Shown piece after piece: positions 20,549-33,004 of a stretch of DNA of 64,000 nt (positions are counted from its first letter, which is position 1; each line of letters starts with the position of its first letter). Below the pieces are notes generated by a model. The model was not told where the DNA came from. It made no database searches and saw only the letters and a program-made list of their open reading frames with translations. The translations under genes were made by a program, and so were the position numbers. Source of the stretch: Prinsepia uniflora (lineage: Eukaryota > Streptophyta > Magnoliopsida > Rosales > Rosaceae); assembly GCA_032719365.1 (NCBI GenBank), contig CM064862.1:55209840-55273839 (forward strand), written 5' to 3'.

Positions 20549-23085
20549 TGTAACGACCCGAAAATTCGAAAAAAGAAATATTGGAAAAATTGAAGGAAAT
20601 GACAATTTTGCCTCTAGTTATAAGGGCCGAAAGTTGACTTTTTGATCAGGACATTGCTTGGACCTTCCTTAAGTACCGTTGAATAGGTCCCGAGACGCGG
20701 AATCCGTAGACATGCGGCATGCGTCAATCGGAGGTCGGAAGTGAAAGTTGTGGGTCTCGAACGACGAGGGGCATTTTGGTCATTTTGTTAGTAAGGGTAA
20801 AATGGTAATTTGGCTGGGATATTTGATGAATCGGCCAAATGGGGTGACTCATTATGTCTAACAAGGCACACCTATCACTAAAATTAAAAGGATTAGTGGC
20901 ACTAGTTGCCGCTAAACATAGACAATACATAACAAAAAAAACAAATAAACCTATATCTATCCATGATATCCATTGTTGATCATAATTGATCAATTCAATC
21001 CCAGACGTGTAGAGATTGAACAAAGAGAATAAAAGGGGAATTGTAGAATGAAAAACGAGAAGAAAAAGGAGAGAACATTAAAAGGAAACCCAGAAACCCG
21101 AGAGGAAACCCGAAACCAGATTTTGGGATACTTGAATCTTGATTTTCAAGTATTGGACTAGTTGAAGTGAATTTGAGTTGAGATTAAGTCTTCTGGGAGC
21201 TAAATGAATCGAACCAAATCAAATGGGAAGGAAATTGATGGAGATTTGACTGAGAACGAGCCTTGCGACAGTTCTGAAATTTTAAGGTTTGGTTGGATTG
21301 ATTCAAGGTAAGAAATGATGTAATTGATGTCGAAATTGTGTTCATATGATTCCTCTGTAACTTCCTGATTCATTAGAATGTACAATTTAAGTCAAATTGG
21401 TAGAATTAGGATTTTGAGTTTAATGGGTATCAAAATTGAAATTGGTAGTTTTAATCTATGTTGTATGAATTTAAGGATACAGAACTCAAATTAAGGTCAC
21501 AAAGATGAGATTAGAAGAATCAATTGAAGGAATTGATGTGAAATTGGACAGGATTGAACTGGGTTGCTTCGCGGGTTGCAGACCCGTATGACAGTGAATT
21601 GGGCGAGAACGATGACATTGTAGCACCACTGTTGACGCGCGTGGCTTTCATGCGCAGCCGCTTGCGGCGGCGCGTGGTGAGTTTTCTGGGGAAGTGCTTA
21701 ATAGGTGTTTTACTCTATACAATGTAACGAACATTTTAGAGTTGGTCTCGAGTCAATCGGACACCGTCTCGATAATGTTTCGCTGGTCCGAAGGTTTATG
21801 TTATGTTTTAAATTAATATTTTATTCTCGGAAAATTTTGGGAAATTAATATGATATTCATTGAGTCATTAGTGACCCTTAATGATGATTTTGGGCAAGAC
21901 TTGGGATTCCTGGCAAGTGTCGGAAATTACGGAAAGGCGTGTAGCTTAGAATCGAGCGATTTAGACGGTGTGTGAGTGGACGTTTGTTTTATAAACCATT
22001 ATGCATTCATAGTTAAATGTTTTAAATGATTGATTGCATGATTTGAATTGCAATGATGTCCTGATGATTTGGCATGATTATAAGTGATTTAATGATTATT
22101 TTAATCGGTCTTTCGGGCACGTTTTATGAGAAATATACAAATGATGTTTTGGGCTAGGCCTGGAGTAAAAAAGGTTTTGAAAAGGATATTATGACTTAGT
22201 TGGTGAGTCAAGGATGATTTCTGGATTATTTTAATGTTTTCAAATGTGATTTTACGGATTTACCTGTAAATAGCATTTGGGCTTAAGACCCTGTCGGGAA
22301 TGCCTTTGACTTGGTGTGAAGTCATGGATATGATTGGTATATTTTTGTGGTATGCATTGTGTTTGTGATTGTGGATACTGGACCATGTTCTAGATGGTGC
22401 GAGTACAGTTCCTAGATGTGACTCGGATGTTGCGTGAGTGCAGTTCCCGACTATGTGGTACATCTAGATGGTGCGTGTGCAGTTCCCAGACATGACTGAT
22501 ATGACTCGGATGGTGCCTGAGTGTAGTTCCCAAGGTTAGCCTATGCGTAGTGCGGATGTGACTGTGTGATTGTTTGTACACTTGTGAATAGTGTGGATTG
22601 ATTGATTGATTGATTGATTGATTGTGCAATTGTGAGTAGTGCTGCTTGACGTTGAGTGTGATTGCGTACTGGTATTGATTACAGGTTCTGGTCTTTGTGG
22701 CCAGGTTATTCTGTTTTCATATGATTGGCTAGAGAGCCGGGATTTGATACTGTTCATGTGTTTTGTCTGGAAAGCCGTTGATTGTTATTCCTATGTTTTT
22801 CCCTATGCATGCATGGTTTGATAAACTGGAGGGTAAATGGTTTTTTTGAAATGTATTTTGAAAAGATATTATTTTTGTCCACTCACACCTTTCCTGTTTT
22901 GATAACCCTCCAGGTCGTGGCATGACGTTCAGGGCTGAGCGAGAGGCGGAGGCATGAGCGAAAATCAGTGCAGTCATCCCTTGTCTAACAGGTGCTGAAG
23001 GGTAGTTTCGGGACTTCAGTTGACTTGTCAGATGGGAGTAGGACCGGGCACGGTTATCAAAGTCCAGTTGGGACAGGTCCTGTCA
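20549..23085 (+). mobile_element. Solo LTR, relative of the 9317-18804 family
   Basis: It starts TGTAACGACCCGAAAATTCG and ends GGACAGGTCCTGTCA (2537 bp). The order of landmarks follows the LTRs of the gag-only element: a GGGGCATTTTGGTCATTT stretch, GTAACGAACATTTTAGAG, TTAGTGACCC, GAGTGGACG, GCATGCATGG, CAGTTGACTTGTCAGA. The flanks CTGCC and CTACC differ at one base and probably are an aged target duplication. It splits the Mutator-like element. ORFs on its minus strand are fortuitous. Confidence 0.85.
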
Positions 23086-23175
23086 CTACCCACCACCCTC
23101 GTCAGCATTGTTGTAGACGACGCATCCATTAAATCTTGATCGTTCCACCACCTCTTCTATCTTCCTTGCAACTAC

Positions 23176-23877
23176 TCACGTTATGAACACCAATAAACCC
23201 GACAATACCCAGATGTGAAGCCTCTTATCCGCCATCAAACTCGATCCCACTCGAATTGCATCCCACTCGAACCTCTCTTCCAATATCGAAGTGACTAGCT
23301 CTAGACCTATAATTGCCATTAAGTAGATCTCAAGAGCCAACCCGAGAATCCGGATGAAGAATCTAAAGTCGGGTGAGTTGAACATAATTGAAAAAATCCA
23401 CAGGACTACGGTGTACGTGATTAGCTGTGAGTAGATACAGGCGGAAGTGACTAGGGGTCATATCCAGGTTAGCTTAACGACGTAAATGGATGAACAAAGG
23501 GTCGACCGTTTTCCATAGATGAATAACGAGGTGGCAGTGATGGAGGGAAGGAGGGAAAGAGCGTAGGAGGGGAAGAAGAAGAAGATCTTGATGCGAAAGA
23601 GCGAGACAACGTTGTCATGGGACTCCTTCCAGACTTAGCGGGCCTCAAATCACGTAAGGGCAAGGCAGGTAAAGGATTCGAGTTTGTAGATGTGGGACTT
23701 GCGCGAATGGGAGGAGAATGAGAGAAAGAATAGGAGGAAGGAAAGTGAGAGGGTGGTAAGGGAAAAAACAGAAATGAAGATTTTTTTGTTTCGTAGGAAG
23801 ATCTTGAAGGAATTGAAAAGGGTGTTGAAAGTTGTGGATTGCTGGTCGTCTAAGAAGACGCCGTCACTTCCCGACAT
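23176..23877 (-). pseudogene. Captured gene fragment, multi-pass membrane protein
   Basis: One continuous minus-strand frame runs from ATG at 23877 to a stop at 23176-23178 (about 233 codons), broken only by stops at 23650-23652 (TGA), 23635-23637 (TAA) and 23458-23460 (TGA). Before the first stop a hydrophobic stretch (FISVFSLTTLSLSFLLFFLSF) is visible. After the stops, further hydrophobic segments follow (IFFFFPSYALSLLPSI, ITYTVVLWIFSIM, LALEIYLMAIIGLELV). EAR.VWKESHDNVVSLFRIK and EERFEWDAIRVGSSLM look like conserved cytosolic loops of a plant membrane protein family that I cannot name. It sits inside the Mutator-like element and is best read as a captured, decayed coding fragment. Confidence 0.65.
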
Positions 23878-24006
23878 TTTCTCTTGATGAACGACGAGTC
23901 CCTGACTGCTCTTTCAATGTTACATTTTTTTTCTTGTAATTTTGTAACCCAGAAGTCCCAGGCATATTCGCGGGTTATTATTTTCTTTCTTACCTCTTTC
24001 AGGGTG

Positions 24007-24330
24007 CCAAAATCTGGAATTCACCACAAGTTTTTATCCACCACACTTTTCTTGGCATCCCATCCCACCGCCAGAGCCATCTTCTCCCGCCTCAGCACTT
24101 CTGACCTCGCCTTGGCCGCCTAACAAATTGCCCAATCCCCGGAAGGCGAACTCTGCGGGCTCACCCTCTTGCTGCCCATAGTCCCCATCATCACTTAGGT
24201 TCTGTTCAACAATCTACAACCAGCCCTCAAAAAATTCAACTGTATGCAAAGCAAAGGAGTGATTGTTGGGCTATGGCTTGGTGGGTTGGATGCGGGTTCA
24301 TCTCCAAGCCTCTTGATTGGCTGCGACTGG
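24007..24330 (+). pseudogene. psbY: Captured fragment of PsbY (photosystem II) gene
   Basis: PsbY is a small thylakoid membrane protein of photosystem II, encoded in the nucleus of plants as a precursor with two similar membrane units. The plus frame reads LTLLLPIVPIIT, a TAG stop, VLFNNLQPALKKFN, and then SKGVIVGLWLGGLDAG. This matches the PsbY pattern of a LLLP..P hydrophobic helix, VL(Y/F)N.LQPALNQ and KG(V/I)(V/I)VGLGLGGL. Upstream, TSDLALAA, a TAA stop, then QIAQ fits the preceding linker. Stops at 24121-24123 and 24196-24198 and the drift after GLDAG show it is not functional. The second stop stands where the family usually has Trp (TGG to TAG). Identification is from memory of the family pattern. 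Confidence 0.7.
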
Positions 24331-24702
24331 GGTTTGGTGGGTCGGCCATAAATTTGATGGTGATGACTCTGCATGAATCGGAAGATAGAATTCTCAGAAA
24401 GGATGTAAAGAAATGGATATGGGATGGGGAAGATTGGGTTTGTTTTAATTTTTAAAAAAATAATTTTAAAAACAAAAATATTATAAAATAAAGAAAATGT
24501 CCTAAATACCCTTGTTAGTTTTATAATATGATTGCCACATCATCAAAATTAACGGTGTTACTAACAGTGACTGACGGATGGTGCAACGATATTGATAATG
24601 TAACCATTTCTGGTGCACAATGAGACAAATTTCCGTCCCTGGTGCATTTTAAGACAAGGTGACTTGTTCCTAGTGCACTTAGCCTAATAAGCCTATATCA
24701 TA

Positions 24703-25304
24703 TGATACCTCCTAGGATGAATCTAGGGGTTTAGGTGGCAGACGTTCATACTTGGAGTACTTCTTGTTGATGGAGACTTGGAGGTGGGTCTGTGTATTAT
24801 TGAAGGATTAAAGTGGGCGGTTTGGCGTGAGTTGGATGAGGATTGATGATTTTTGGCCGAACCAAGTGACTCTAAGTAGTGAGTGGAGTGTTTTCTTTTC
24901 TTTTTTTCTCCTGTCTCTCTCTATTTTGTCTGCCTACCCAGAAAAATTGAAAAATTCTACATTGCAATAAACATATTTAGCATGACTAACTTCTTAATCT
25001 ATATATGTTTGAGCTTTTTGTTTTGGTGTTTGATTTGAGATTGAGGGATTTGGTAACATACGTTTTGTTTATTTTGTTTATCTATTGTTGTTTTGATGTT
25101 GCTTCTTTAAAGAATATTCTCATCTTGATGAGAAGTAGGCGCTTGACCCGACCAGGTAGGCCTAGAAATGAAGCAAGTCAAGTTTTGGTCTCAAAACAGG
25201 ACGACTTAGATGAACATTATTGTTTAAATGATTTATAGTCTTTGCTAGCTTTAATTAGAGCTGGATAATGAGATATGAATACTAATGACTTCGGCTCATA
25301 CAAA
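24703..25304. other. Unassigned between MULE and solo LTR
   Basis: No element ends or domains were recognised. A short pyrimidine-rich tract lies near 24890-24920 and a 77-codon ORF (25005-25238) shows no known motif. Confidence 0.4.
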
Positions 25305-25309
25305 CTTCC

Positions 25310-28300
25310 TGTTCCAGCCCAAAATATTTTTCTCATAATACGAGATGAATGTCCCGAGGCAACCATAGTCTGGCCTCCATGTGGAACTTAGTCTGCGGAA
25401 GAGACAGAAGTGAACCACTCGTGGGGATATCTTTTGTCGTGATGGGTGTACAGAGATACTGGATAGGTTGAGGGTAGCAGGCCTTGATGCTACAGTCAAT
25501 CTCTAGATGGGCAGACCAGGAAGCAAACGGGCTTTTAAAGCTCAAGTGTAGGTGTGCCACTAGTAGATGAAACTGCTACTAGACAATGTAGGTTGGTTCC
25601 GTTTTCGGCCCAAGAACCTTTCTTCCGATCAAAACGATCGTGGAGCAGGTCAACAAGAATTCTCTTGCATTGTTCTTTTTCATGTCTTTTTCAAGGTTTT
25701 AACATTCTTTTCCAGCGTTGCCCAAACCGGTAAATTTTATTTCGCCATGATACTCTAATTGGCGACGTTATCGTTTCAGTTCGTTAAGGTGGTTAGTGGT
25801 CCCAGGTTCTCTCGATTCAAAATCAAATTAATCGGATCAATGCACACAGACGGTATCCCGACTTATGAAGTTAGAAACCACGTTCGGATAGTATGTCCCG
25901 AAAACCAATTATTTACTTAAGAAAATCTAGTTTTTTTATATATCGAAATGAATGTGGAAGTACAAATACAGGAAAGTAAAAGTACTTGAATTTAAATGAA
26001 CTGAAATTACAAGTGCAAGGAAGTAAATTATTCCCTTCGTGCTTCAAACTCTTAATAAGCAAGAAGTTTAGGAACCATCAACTGAAAAGAATATTAGTCG
26101 AAAATCATGTGATAAGATGGCAAAGCACTCAAATACGACGATGAAATGTCGAAAGAGAGGTTTGAATTCCTCAGCGATCAGCCATGAACTAGCAATCAGG
26201 ATGACTCTCCGTAGGGCAGTAGTCGGGATGGTTTTCCGTAAAAATGGTGACCGAACACTATCCGTAAAACGATAATCAGGATGACTTTCCATGAACCGGT
26301 AGTTGATGATTTCAACCATTATGACTCGATATCAGGACTCGTCCCAATCCCCCCGGGATTAATGCGGGACGACCCTAATCCCGTCTGACACGAAGTATTT
26401 GACAAGGGAATTACCACCCCTAGCCCTCTCGGGCTTTCAGATTACGCCAGGATCTGGAGGAGGTATGTAATATCTCGGTCTCTTCTACAGTTCACATCCG
26501 CGATCAACCTGAAGGGCAGTCAAAACATTTAAAAGCTGTGAGTGGATAAAACAAATCATTTAATAAAAACATTTTATCGAAGACATTTGTACCCTTCACT
26601 AAAAAGCATGCATGCATTCGAAAATCATTTATCAAAAGAACCATAATGAAACTAACCATACGGGCCACTGTCCAAATCCATGTGGGATTCAGCCCAAAAC
26701 CTGTACACATCACATATCATATAACATATATACATATAAAACACACAACCAATCTTGTCACGGTTTCTAAAGCTACGCGTGTGCGACCAGGGGTCTCAAG
26801 CCCAAGTCTCTCAGGGTCACCCAGGTCAATGTTCGTAGATCAATGACCCTCCTTGAGGTTATAATTCAAGCCCTCCTGAGAGTAAGGTACCCAACGGGGG
26901 CGACTCCACTCAATTAGTGCTCCGTGACTACTCCGGGGTCCATCCAGGCCAACGACCCTCCCTGGAGGAGACAATCCAAGTAAAGGAAGGTATATGAATA
27001 TATATATATATATATATATAGAAAACATCCTTAAAACCTTTCCAAGGATTCATGCACGGTCCCCATAAACCGTCATGAACCATAAAAACCTTTCAAGGGT
27101 TCATGCCGGTCTCCATAAACCTTCATGAACCTGGAAATCCATTTAGGGTCCCCGACCCGAAAACATAAATGTAACGTAACTGGGTCTCGTGCCCGAACAC
27201 ATGACTCAGTTGGGCATCGTGCCCGATATCTCAGGGTCAGTCACGACTCTGATCGTGGTGTGGTGTGCAACCAGCTGTCCAGGACCACTCTCGATCCCGG
27301 TATGTCGCCGTGAACATATCAACTGACGTGACCACCTCTAGATCATGGTGCACTCATCACCGATCGATATCCTGAACTGTCAGTACTCCGAAGTCGAGCC
27401 TCTATCGGCTGCCCGACAACAAATCGTACATCGTGACCTCTCCGGAAGGAACATATCCCAGTTTGGAGGCGAGCGTCGTATCTTCCGTCACCGTGCACAA
27501 AGCACTCGTCGCGACCATGATTCAGACCCGTAGGTCACCAATAGGGTCATATGCCCGAGCCAAAACCAAATGGGTCTCATGCCCGAGTTTATCCTTTTGA
27601 AATCCAAAACCATTTCATTTAAACCAATAAAGAAATACAAACCCGTATAGGCACCATATAAGGCCGAAACCTCGAAATATGTGCCAATACGTAACCACAC
27701 ACAAATGCACTCATGGCATCACAAAAAAGTATTTAAAACATATAATAAACATTTATGCATGCACCAATTTAGAAAACAAGGTCCACTCACAAACCGTCCG
27801 AGCTGCCGCCTCGATACACGTGCCATACGGCTCTCCCTACCCAATCGTCGTCACCGGGACTCCCAAACCTGTCCAAATCACTTTAGAGGGTTACTAACTA
27901 CCTTATTAACCTCTCACTAAAGCCCCGTATTTTTTCCAAATTTTCACTATTTTTAAAGTCGATCCTAAACCTTCGGACACCCCGAAACCTATTGAACGAT
28001 GTCTAATCGACACGAAACTAGTCCCAAAATATTCGTCACATCGAATAGATGATTTCACATGTTGAACACATCCCCAAAATGTGGGCCACGCACCCACACG
28101 CGCCCCAAGAATCTCCTGCGCGTGGGCCTTACGCGCTAGGAACTATTCCTGCGTCTTCAACCCCAGGCTGGTTTGAACCGACTGGTTCTGTGCAGTCCGG
28201 TCCAGCTGGACCGGCGTGACCAGTCCGACCAATTTCTTCCCTCATTTTCGGTCCAATCTTTTCCTTTTTGATTCCTAAACCTTCCTAACACTAAACTCTA

Positions 28301-30059
28301 TTTATCTAGCCATTAAAATCATGAAAAATGGTTAGAAAAATACCTTTCCCAATCAATATTCCTCACGGCCAAAAAACACCGTCCACCGCCGCGGTCTCCG
28401 GCCACCTCAGCCTCCTCATTCGATTCAAAACCATTCCTTGCAACCTCAGAAGCATTTTCCAAACAACCAAAATAGCCATTCATCCTTAAAATGGAAAAAG
28501 CCATTAATGGTCCAAAACTAGCCATTTTCGGGAAAGTAGGCTTACCGTCACCTCCGTGCACGGCCGTGGCCTGTCGACCCCTCCTCCATTGTCTTAACCT
28601 CTCTCTCAGTCTCCTAAACACTCCCACAGTAATGGTTGTGCAAGTGGGGTGGTAAGCCGTGAGTTTGTGTGTTTGTTTCCAAAAGAAAATGGAGGATGGA
28701 GGGGAAATGGTTGTTCGGGTTGTGAGAAAACAGAGAGGGTGATGGTGATCAGCTGAGGGGAAAGGAAATTAATGGTGGGGATTGAAGGAAGAAATAAAGA
28801 TGAAGGGTGAGGATTAAAAGATGGGATGGGTGAAAATTATAAAATAATAAATAATATTATTTTAATGGTTTTAGATCCACTTTTTGGGGGATTGACCAAC
28901 TTGTCACTCATCCATGGGTCCCACTAAAATATCTGTCCAATCAGATATTGCCACCTCACATCGCCTCGTAATACGTGCATAGTGAAACCGAATTTCCGTG
29001 ACCCATCACTTTCCCATTCGAAGTCCGATTTCTGCGTGCCGCTTGTCTAGGGATTTGTATCGTCCCGATCTACGTAACAGTCCTTGGCCCTTAGCCATCG
29101 GACCTCCCAGGTCAAAAGTCGACTATTTGCCTCATTTTAACCAAATTACCAAAATACCCTTGAACTTCTGAACGTCATAACTTCTTCCTCGAATGTCGGA
29201 ATCGGACGTGCCACCTGTTTATGAACTTGTGACGTCCCGAACTACGTCACAATCATCGGTCAAAGTCCATTTGGCCTCCAGAACGAAAAGTCAACGTTTT
29301 GTTCATGCCTAGGGGCAAAACGGTCATTTTGCATCGTTCGTCCAATTTCTGTCAACTAATCGGCGATTAACCTCACTAATCTTGATTAGTCACTAATCTA
29401 ATTCCGGAATTCGGGATGGGTCGTTACACTTGAAGCGGTCAGGAAGAAGGTTGATCTCCTAAGAACTTTCCCCGAAAGTCTAAGAACTGGTTAGTCAGAA
29501 TAAAGGCAACCTTTATGATACAGATGATCAGAAAGAAGGTTTATACATGAAATGAAGCTTAACCATTATGACAATGCTGCTGGAGCGGCTAGAAAGACAG
29601 TTAAGCAGTTGCATAAATGCCTCGAGGGGGTGAGAAGAAAAACTGCATCTTGATTTCCTAGGTCGAAAGAAGCAGTTTTTTCCACAAAGGCCAGCTGTTT
29701 TTAAACCATGAAACCTTGGTTAAAGGTGTTCATAGGTTCACAAATGTATGGAGATCAATTTTCTGAGTTTTGATTGGTTCATCCTTTTCTGAGAAGCCAA
29801 GTTGTTCTCCATTTATAGGCGGTCGAGGGAGTTCTTTAACTTGCTGGATCGGTACCCATGTGGGACCTACCGTCTCGTTTTTTTAGTTAGGGTACTTCCC
29901 CTTTTGCCTCTGTCTTCTCCAGCACCTGTCAGCACCGCCCAAGTCTCCTTCCTTTTCACACTTGAACATGCTTGGTCTTGGGCTAAAAATCGTTGTTAGG
30001 GCCTTTAATTTCCATGAGTCGCGACTTCGGCCTGAAGGGAATTTTTTCGGGTGTAAACA
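25310..30059 (-). mobile_element. Solo LTR (outer), split by a second solo LTR
   Basis: On the minus strand it starts TGTTTACACCCGAAAAAATT and ends GGGCTGGAACA. A perfect 5-bp duplication, CTTCC, flanks it (25305-25309 and 30060-30064). A TATAAATGGAGAA box is on the minus strand at 29805-29817. Removing the nested LTR and its duplication leaves about 1.65 kb. Degenerate units with AATCAGGATGACT and TCCGTA occur at 26195-26300. The family is not one of the others in the window. Confidence 0.8.
26330..29428 (-). mobile_element. Solo LTR (inner), relative of the triple-LTR family
   Basis: The minus strand starts TGTAACGACCCATCCCGAAT. The far end (TATCAGGACTCGTCCC on the plus strand) corresponds to the TGACAGGACC end of the 37292-62007 family with two changes. 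Matching internal landmarks are the reversed GTCTGACAC...TCCCG block, CATGCATGC, and two units of the CATGAACC...CCGTCATGAACC repeat at 27030-27140. Flanks CTCGA and CTTGA differ at one base, an aged target duplication. It is more diverged than the copies in the array, so it is an old insertion. A TA microsatellite lies at about 26998-27020. Confidence 0.8.
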
Positions 30060-30089
30060 CTTCCATTCTGTTGAAAAATTAAAAACAAA

Positions 30090-30405
30090 AAACCAAACAA
30101 AATCATACCTATTTGGTTGTTCTGGCAAAAATGATTTTCCTTTACCTATGTTTTGCTTCATATATTCATTTTTCATGAGAAACAAACGAAAAATGGGGAA
30201 AAAATGAGATTGAGAGGGGGGAAGGGAAAGATAGGATGAGTGAGAGGAACAATCAAATATAGATAATTACCCATCAATTTTGCAGCAAGAGAAGATTTAC
30301 ACCATAGCTCTTGTAGCGATAGTGATAGAAGGATGAAGGAAGTTGATGCATTGCTGGAAGAGGGAGAAATAGAGGCAGCATAGAACAATTCAATTCTTAG
30401 TGTTA
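30090..30405 (-). repeat. Dispersed repeat, inverted partner of 19771-20085
   Basis: The reverse complement shows the same block as the partner: AGAGCTATGGTGTAAAT, AAATTGATGGGTAATTA (donor-like), ATCCTATCTTTCCC, CATTTTT and CCAAATAGGTATGATTTTG. A 71-codon ORF on the minus strand (30173-30388) covers the conserved part and partly matches the ORF of the partner (LSL.ELWC.S.LA.KLM), but neither has a known domain. Confidence 0.6.
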
Positions 30406-33000
30406 ATAATTTTGTATTTTAATTCAATTTTCTTTAATATTTATTGTATTTTAAATTTTGTTTTGATGTTTACTTTTGTTTTTTTTTTAATTTTTTTTTA
30501 GATAGGAAATTGAAGATGATTGATGAACAAAATTATATTTCTTGCAAGCGCATGAAACAATTTGATAATTTAGCAAGTAAATACGATGGTCATATCCACA
30601 TGGACTTGTAAAGAAAACTAAAAATTAAACAAAGTTGCTAAAATGGAAAATAAAAGAACAACAAAGAATTTTGGTTTTTTATGAACAAGTAGTTTAATTT
30701 GCAATTAAATGAAAGAGCACGTTTTATGATTGTTTTTTGGAAACAATACAATCCAATTGTATGTCTCTAATTGACTAAGGGAAAAAGATTCAATTTAATT
30801 TTCAGGATTCATTTCGTTGTATTATGATTATCTGTTAGGTGTCCATCTATAACCATGTATTCTGAATCATTAACTTAACCATGATATCTAGGTTAAGTTA
30901 AAAATCAAAAGTCCTTTAAGTTCAAAAGGAATATACATAATCAAAAAGTGTCTTAGCATGATGTTTGCATCAACAACAATTCTTTCATTCAATGGAGTTA
31001 TCTCAAAGTTGAGCATATGCCGTCTACTATAACCTTGTCTCAAAAAAATAAATGAATTCATATGAAATATGGCCAAGCTATAATCATAAGACTAACAAAC
31101 ATCATATCTATGAAAATCATAATTATTGAGTTCGAACAAAAGACAGAAAAAACTCTTATAGATTCCTTTCGGTTGATCATTAATGGCAATGAAAGCAATG
31201 AGAACTCTGGATTAAGATGAGTGCTAATATATATATATATATATATATATATTTCTTGTTTCTAGACCCTTCTTTTTACTTATGCCTTTTTTTTTTCTTT
31301 TATAATTATCCAAACTCAATTCATTTCCACACCATCAAATTCCATCACAATAAAAAGTCCTCAATTGCTTTAGGTACTTTTCTTAGGCTTTCAATTTCTC
31401 CCCCAAGCAATTTGAGCTATTTGTAACTGAATTAAAAGAAGATTTAGATGCCCCGAAATGTCCGTGAAATGTACAAAAAGATTACCTTCCAATTGTGGTA
31501 AATTGTGACGCCACATTGTCAAAAACTACGCAAAAATTTCTAGTTGAACCTTTAGTACAAAAGCATAGATAATGTCTTCTAGAAAAATCAGAATCACCAA
31601 CTGTAAAAAATTTCAAAAACTAGACTTTCCTAACTTTCCATAAATATAAGGCACATCATCCAGTTTATCCCAAGGAATTTATGGTGGCCAAAAGAGTATA
31701 ACTGTTCTGCATAGTAATTTTCAGTTTTCGCAGTTGTTTTAACTTCCATACCATCAAATTAACCTAAAAACTATAAATAGGATTAATTACCTTCAAATCC
31801 AAATTAATCTCACAAAAAAACCAATTTCACAAGAAAACATAACATAAAACCTACTAAAGAAGGGCATTAAATACATATAAATATGACGTTATCAACGATG
31901 ACAAGAAACGTCACATCAAATGCTACATGTAATGGATTATAGAATGTGAGATTTCATGGGATAGTCGTAACATTATTACTAGATATTGGAAAAAAACGTT
32001 TTGGCTTAGATTAAGGGTCCGTTTGGATGAGTTTGGATTGGATTTGGATTTGGATTTAGGCCTCCAAATTCATATTCGTTTGGGTAAAAATTTAAATGAA
32101 AGATTTGGATTTAGATCAAATCCATAGGGGCTTCCGGATATGTGGATTTCATACCACTAGTAATTTGATAAATCCTAAACCTTTTGTGTTATGTTTTTCG
32201 CCACTTTCTTGTTATGTCTTTTCTCGTTAATGGCTCCTTTCGTGTTGTCCTCCATCACATTTACCTTCATTATTCACCTCCATCGTTCGTCTCCACCATT
32301 CAGCGAAGTTCCATGGCTCTCCCCGCGAATTCTCTAATCTAAACTTCAGTTGGTCTCTATCTGGTTGTCCTTCAAATCCCCATGTAACAATATAGCTTTC
32401 TATTTTTATATTTTAGTTGTTGATTTTACTTTTGGGCTCCAATTAGGATTATATACGAAGCTCGTTAAAATTGAAATGTTGGGTATTCTAAAACTTTTGG
32501 GTTGTAGACTTGTAGTTGATTTGATACCTCCCCAGTTATCGGGAGGCTCCTTCAATAAAGATCCATTTGTTCCAGACATACACCTTGTTGGTTCTTGCAA
32601 CTAGTTTCGTGTTCCAAAATCCATCCCCATGGTGATTACGTGATACAAAACAAGACTATGAATCTAATCAAGTTGCTGAAAATGTGGTGCTCTCTAGATT
32701 AATTCTCTAGACTAAGTTTGTCTCCGGCTTTGAAAATTGATCACTAAATTACTAACAGTAACTATTGACTGTTGATCAATTATCTGATGATTTATCTGTT
32801 ACAGGCACAAAGTCCTTGCGCTACTGCACGCCATTTCTAGCTTTCACATTGAATGGGAAAGAGAATCAAATTTTAAATGGAAACTTCATTGGTTCTTGAA
32901 ATGAGAGGTCTTCCACACTTAAATTTTAAGGATTGAAAAATTCAACATATAGCAAAAACATTCTAGATTTTATTCAAGTCCTAACTGAAAACTCACATTC
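30406..33000. other. AT-rich unassigned region
   Basis: Long T and A tracts (30478-30502) and a (TA)n microsatellite at about 31226-31252 were noted. A GGGTCCGTTTGGATGAGTTTGG motif at 32014-32035 followed by short GGATTT repeats resembles the ends of some small plant DNA transposons, but no inverted partner was found. No gene was recognised. Confidence 0.45.
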
Positions 33001-33004
33001 TTAG

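Larger units (their letters stand above)
20262..24693. mobile_element. Mutator-like element carrying gene fragments (Pack-MULE type)
   Basis: Long terminal inverted repeats start GGCTTGTTAGGCTAAGTGCAC on the left. The right end, read in reverse, starts GGCTTATTAGGCTAAGTGCAC. Similarity extends about 170 bp inward. The element is flanked by a perfect 9-bp duplication, TATATCATA (20253-20261 and 24694-24702), which is diagnostic for Mutator-type insertion. After removing the nested solo LTR the unit is about 1.9 kb. No transposase is present. Instead it carries two decayed cellular gene fragments in opposite orientation, at 23176-23877 and about 24007-24330. It is non-autonomous. Confidence 0.85.

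Noticed and set aside
32014..32060. GGGTCCGTTTGGATG motif as the end of a hAT or MITE element
   Set aside because: No inverted partner or target duplication was found within several kb on either side.
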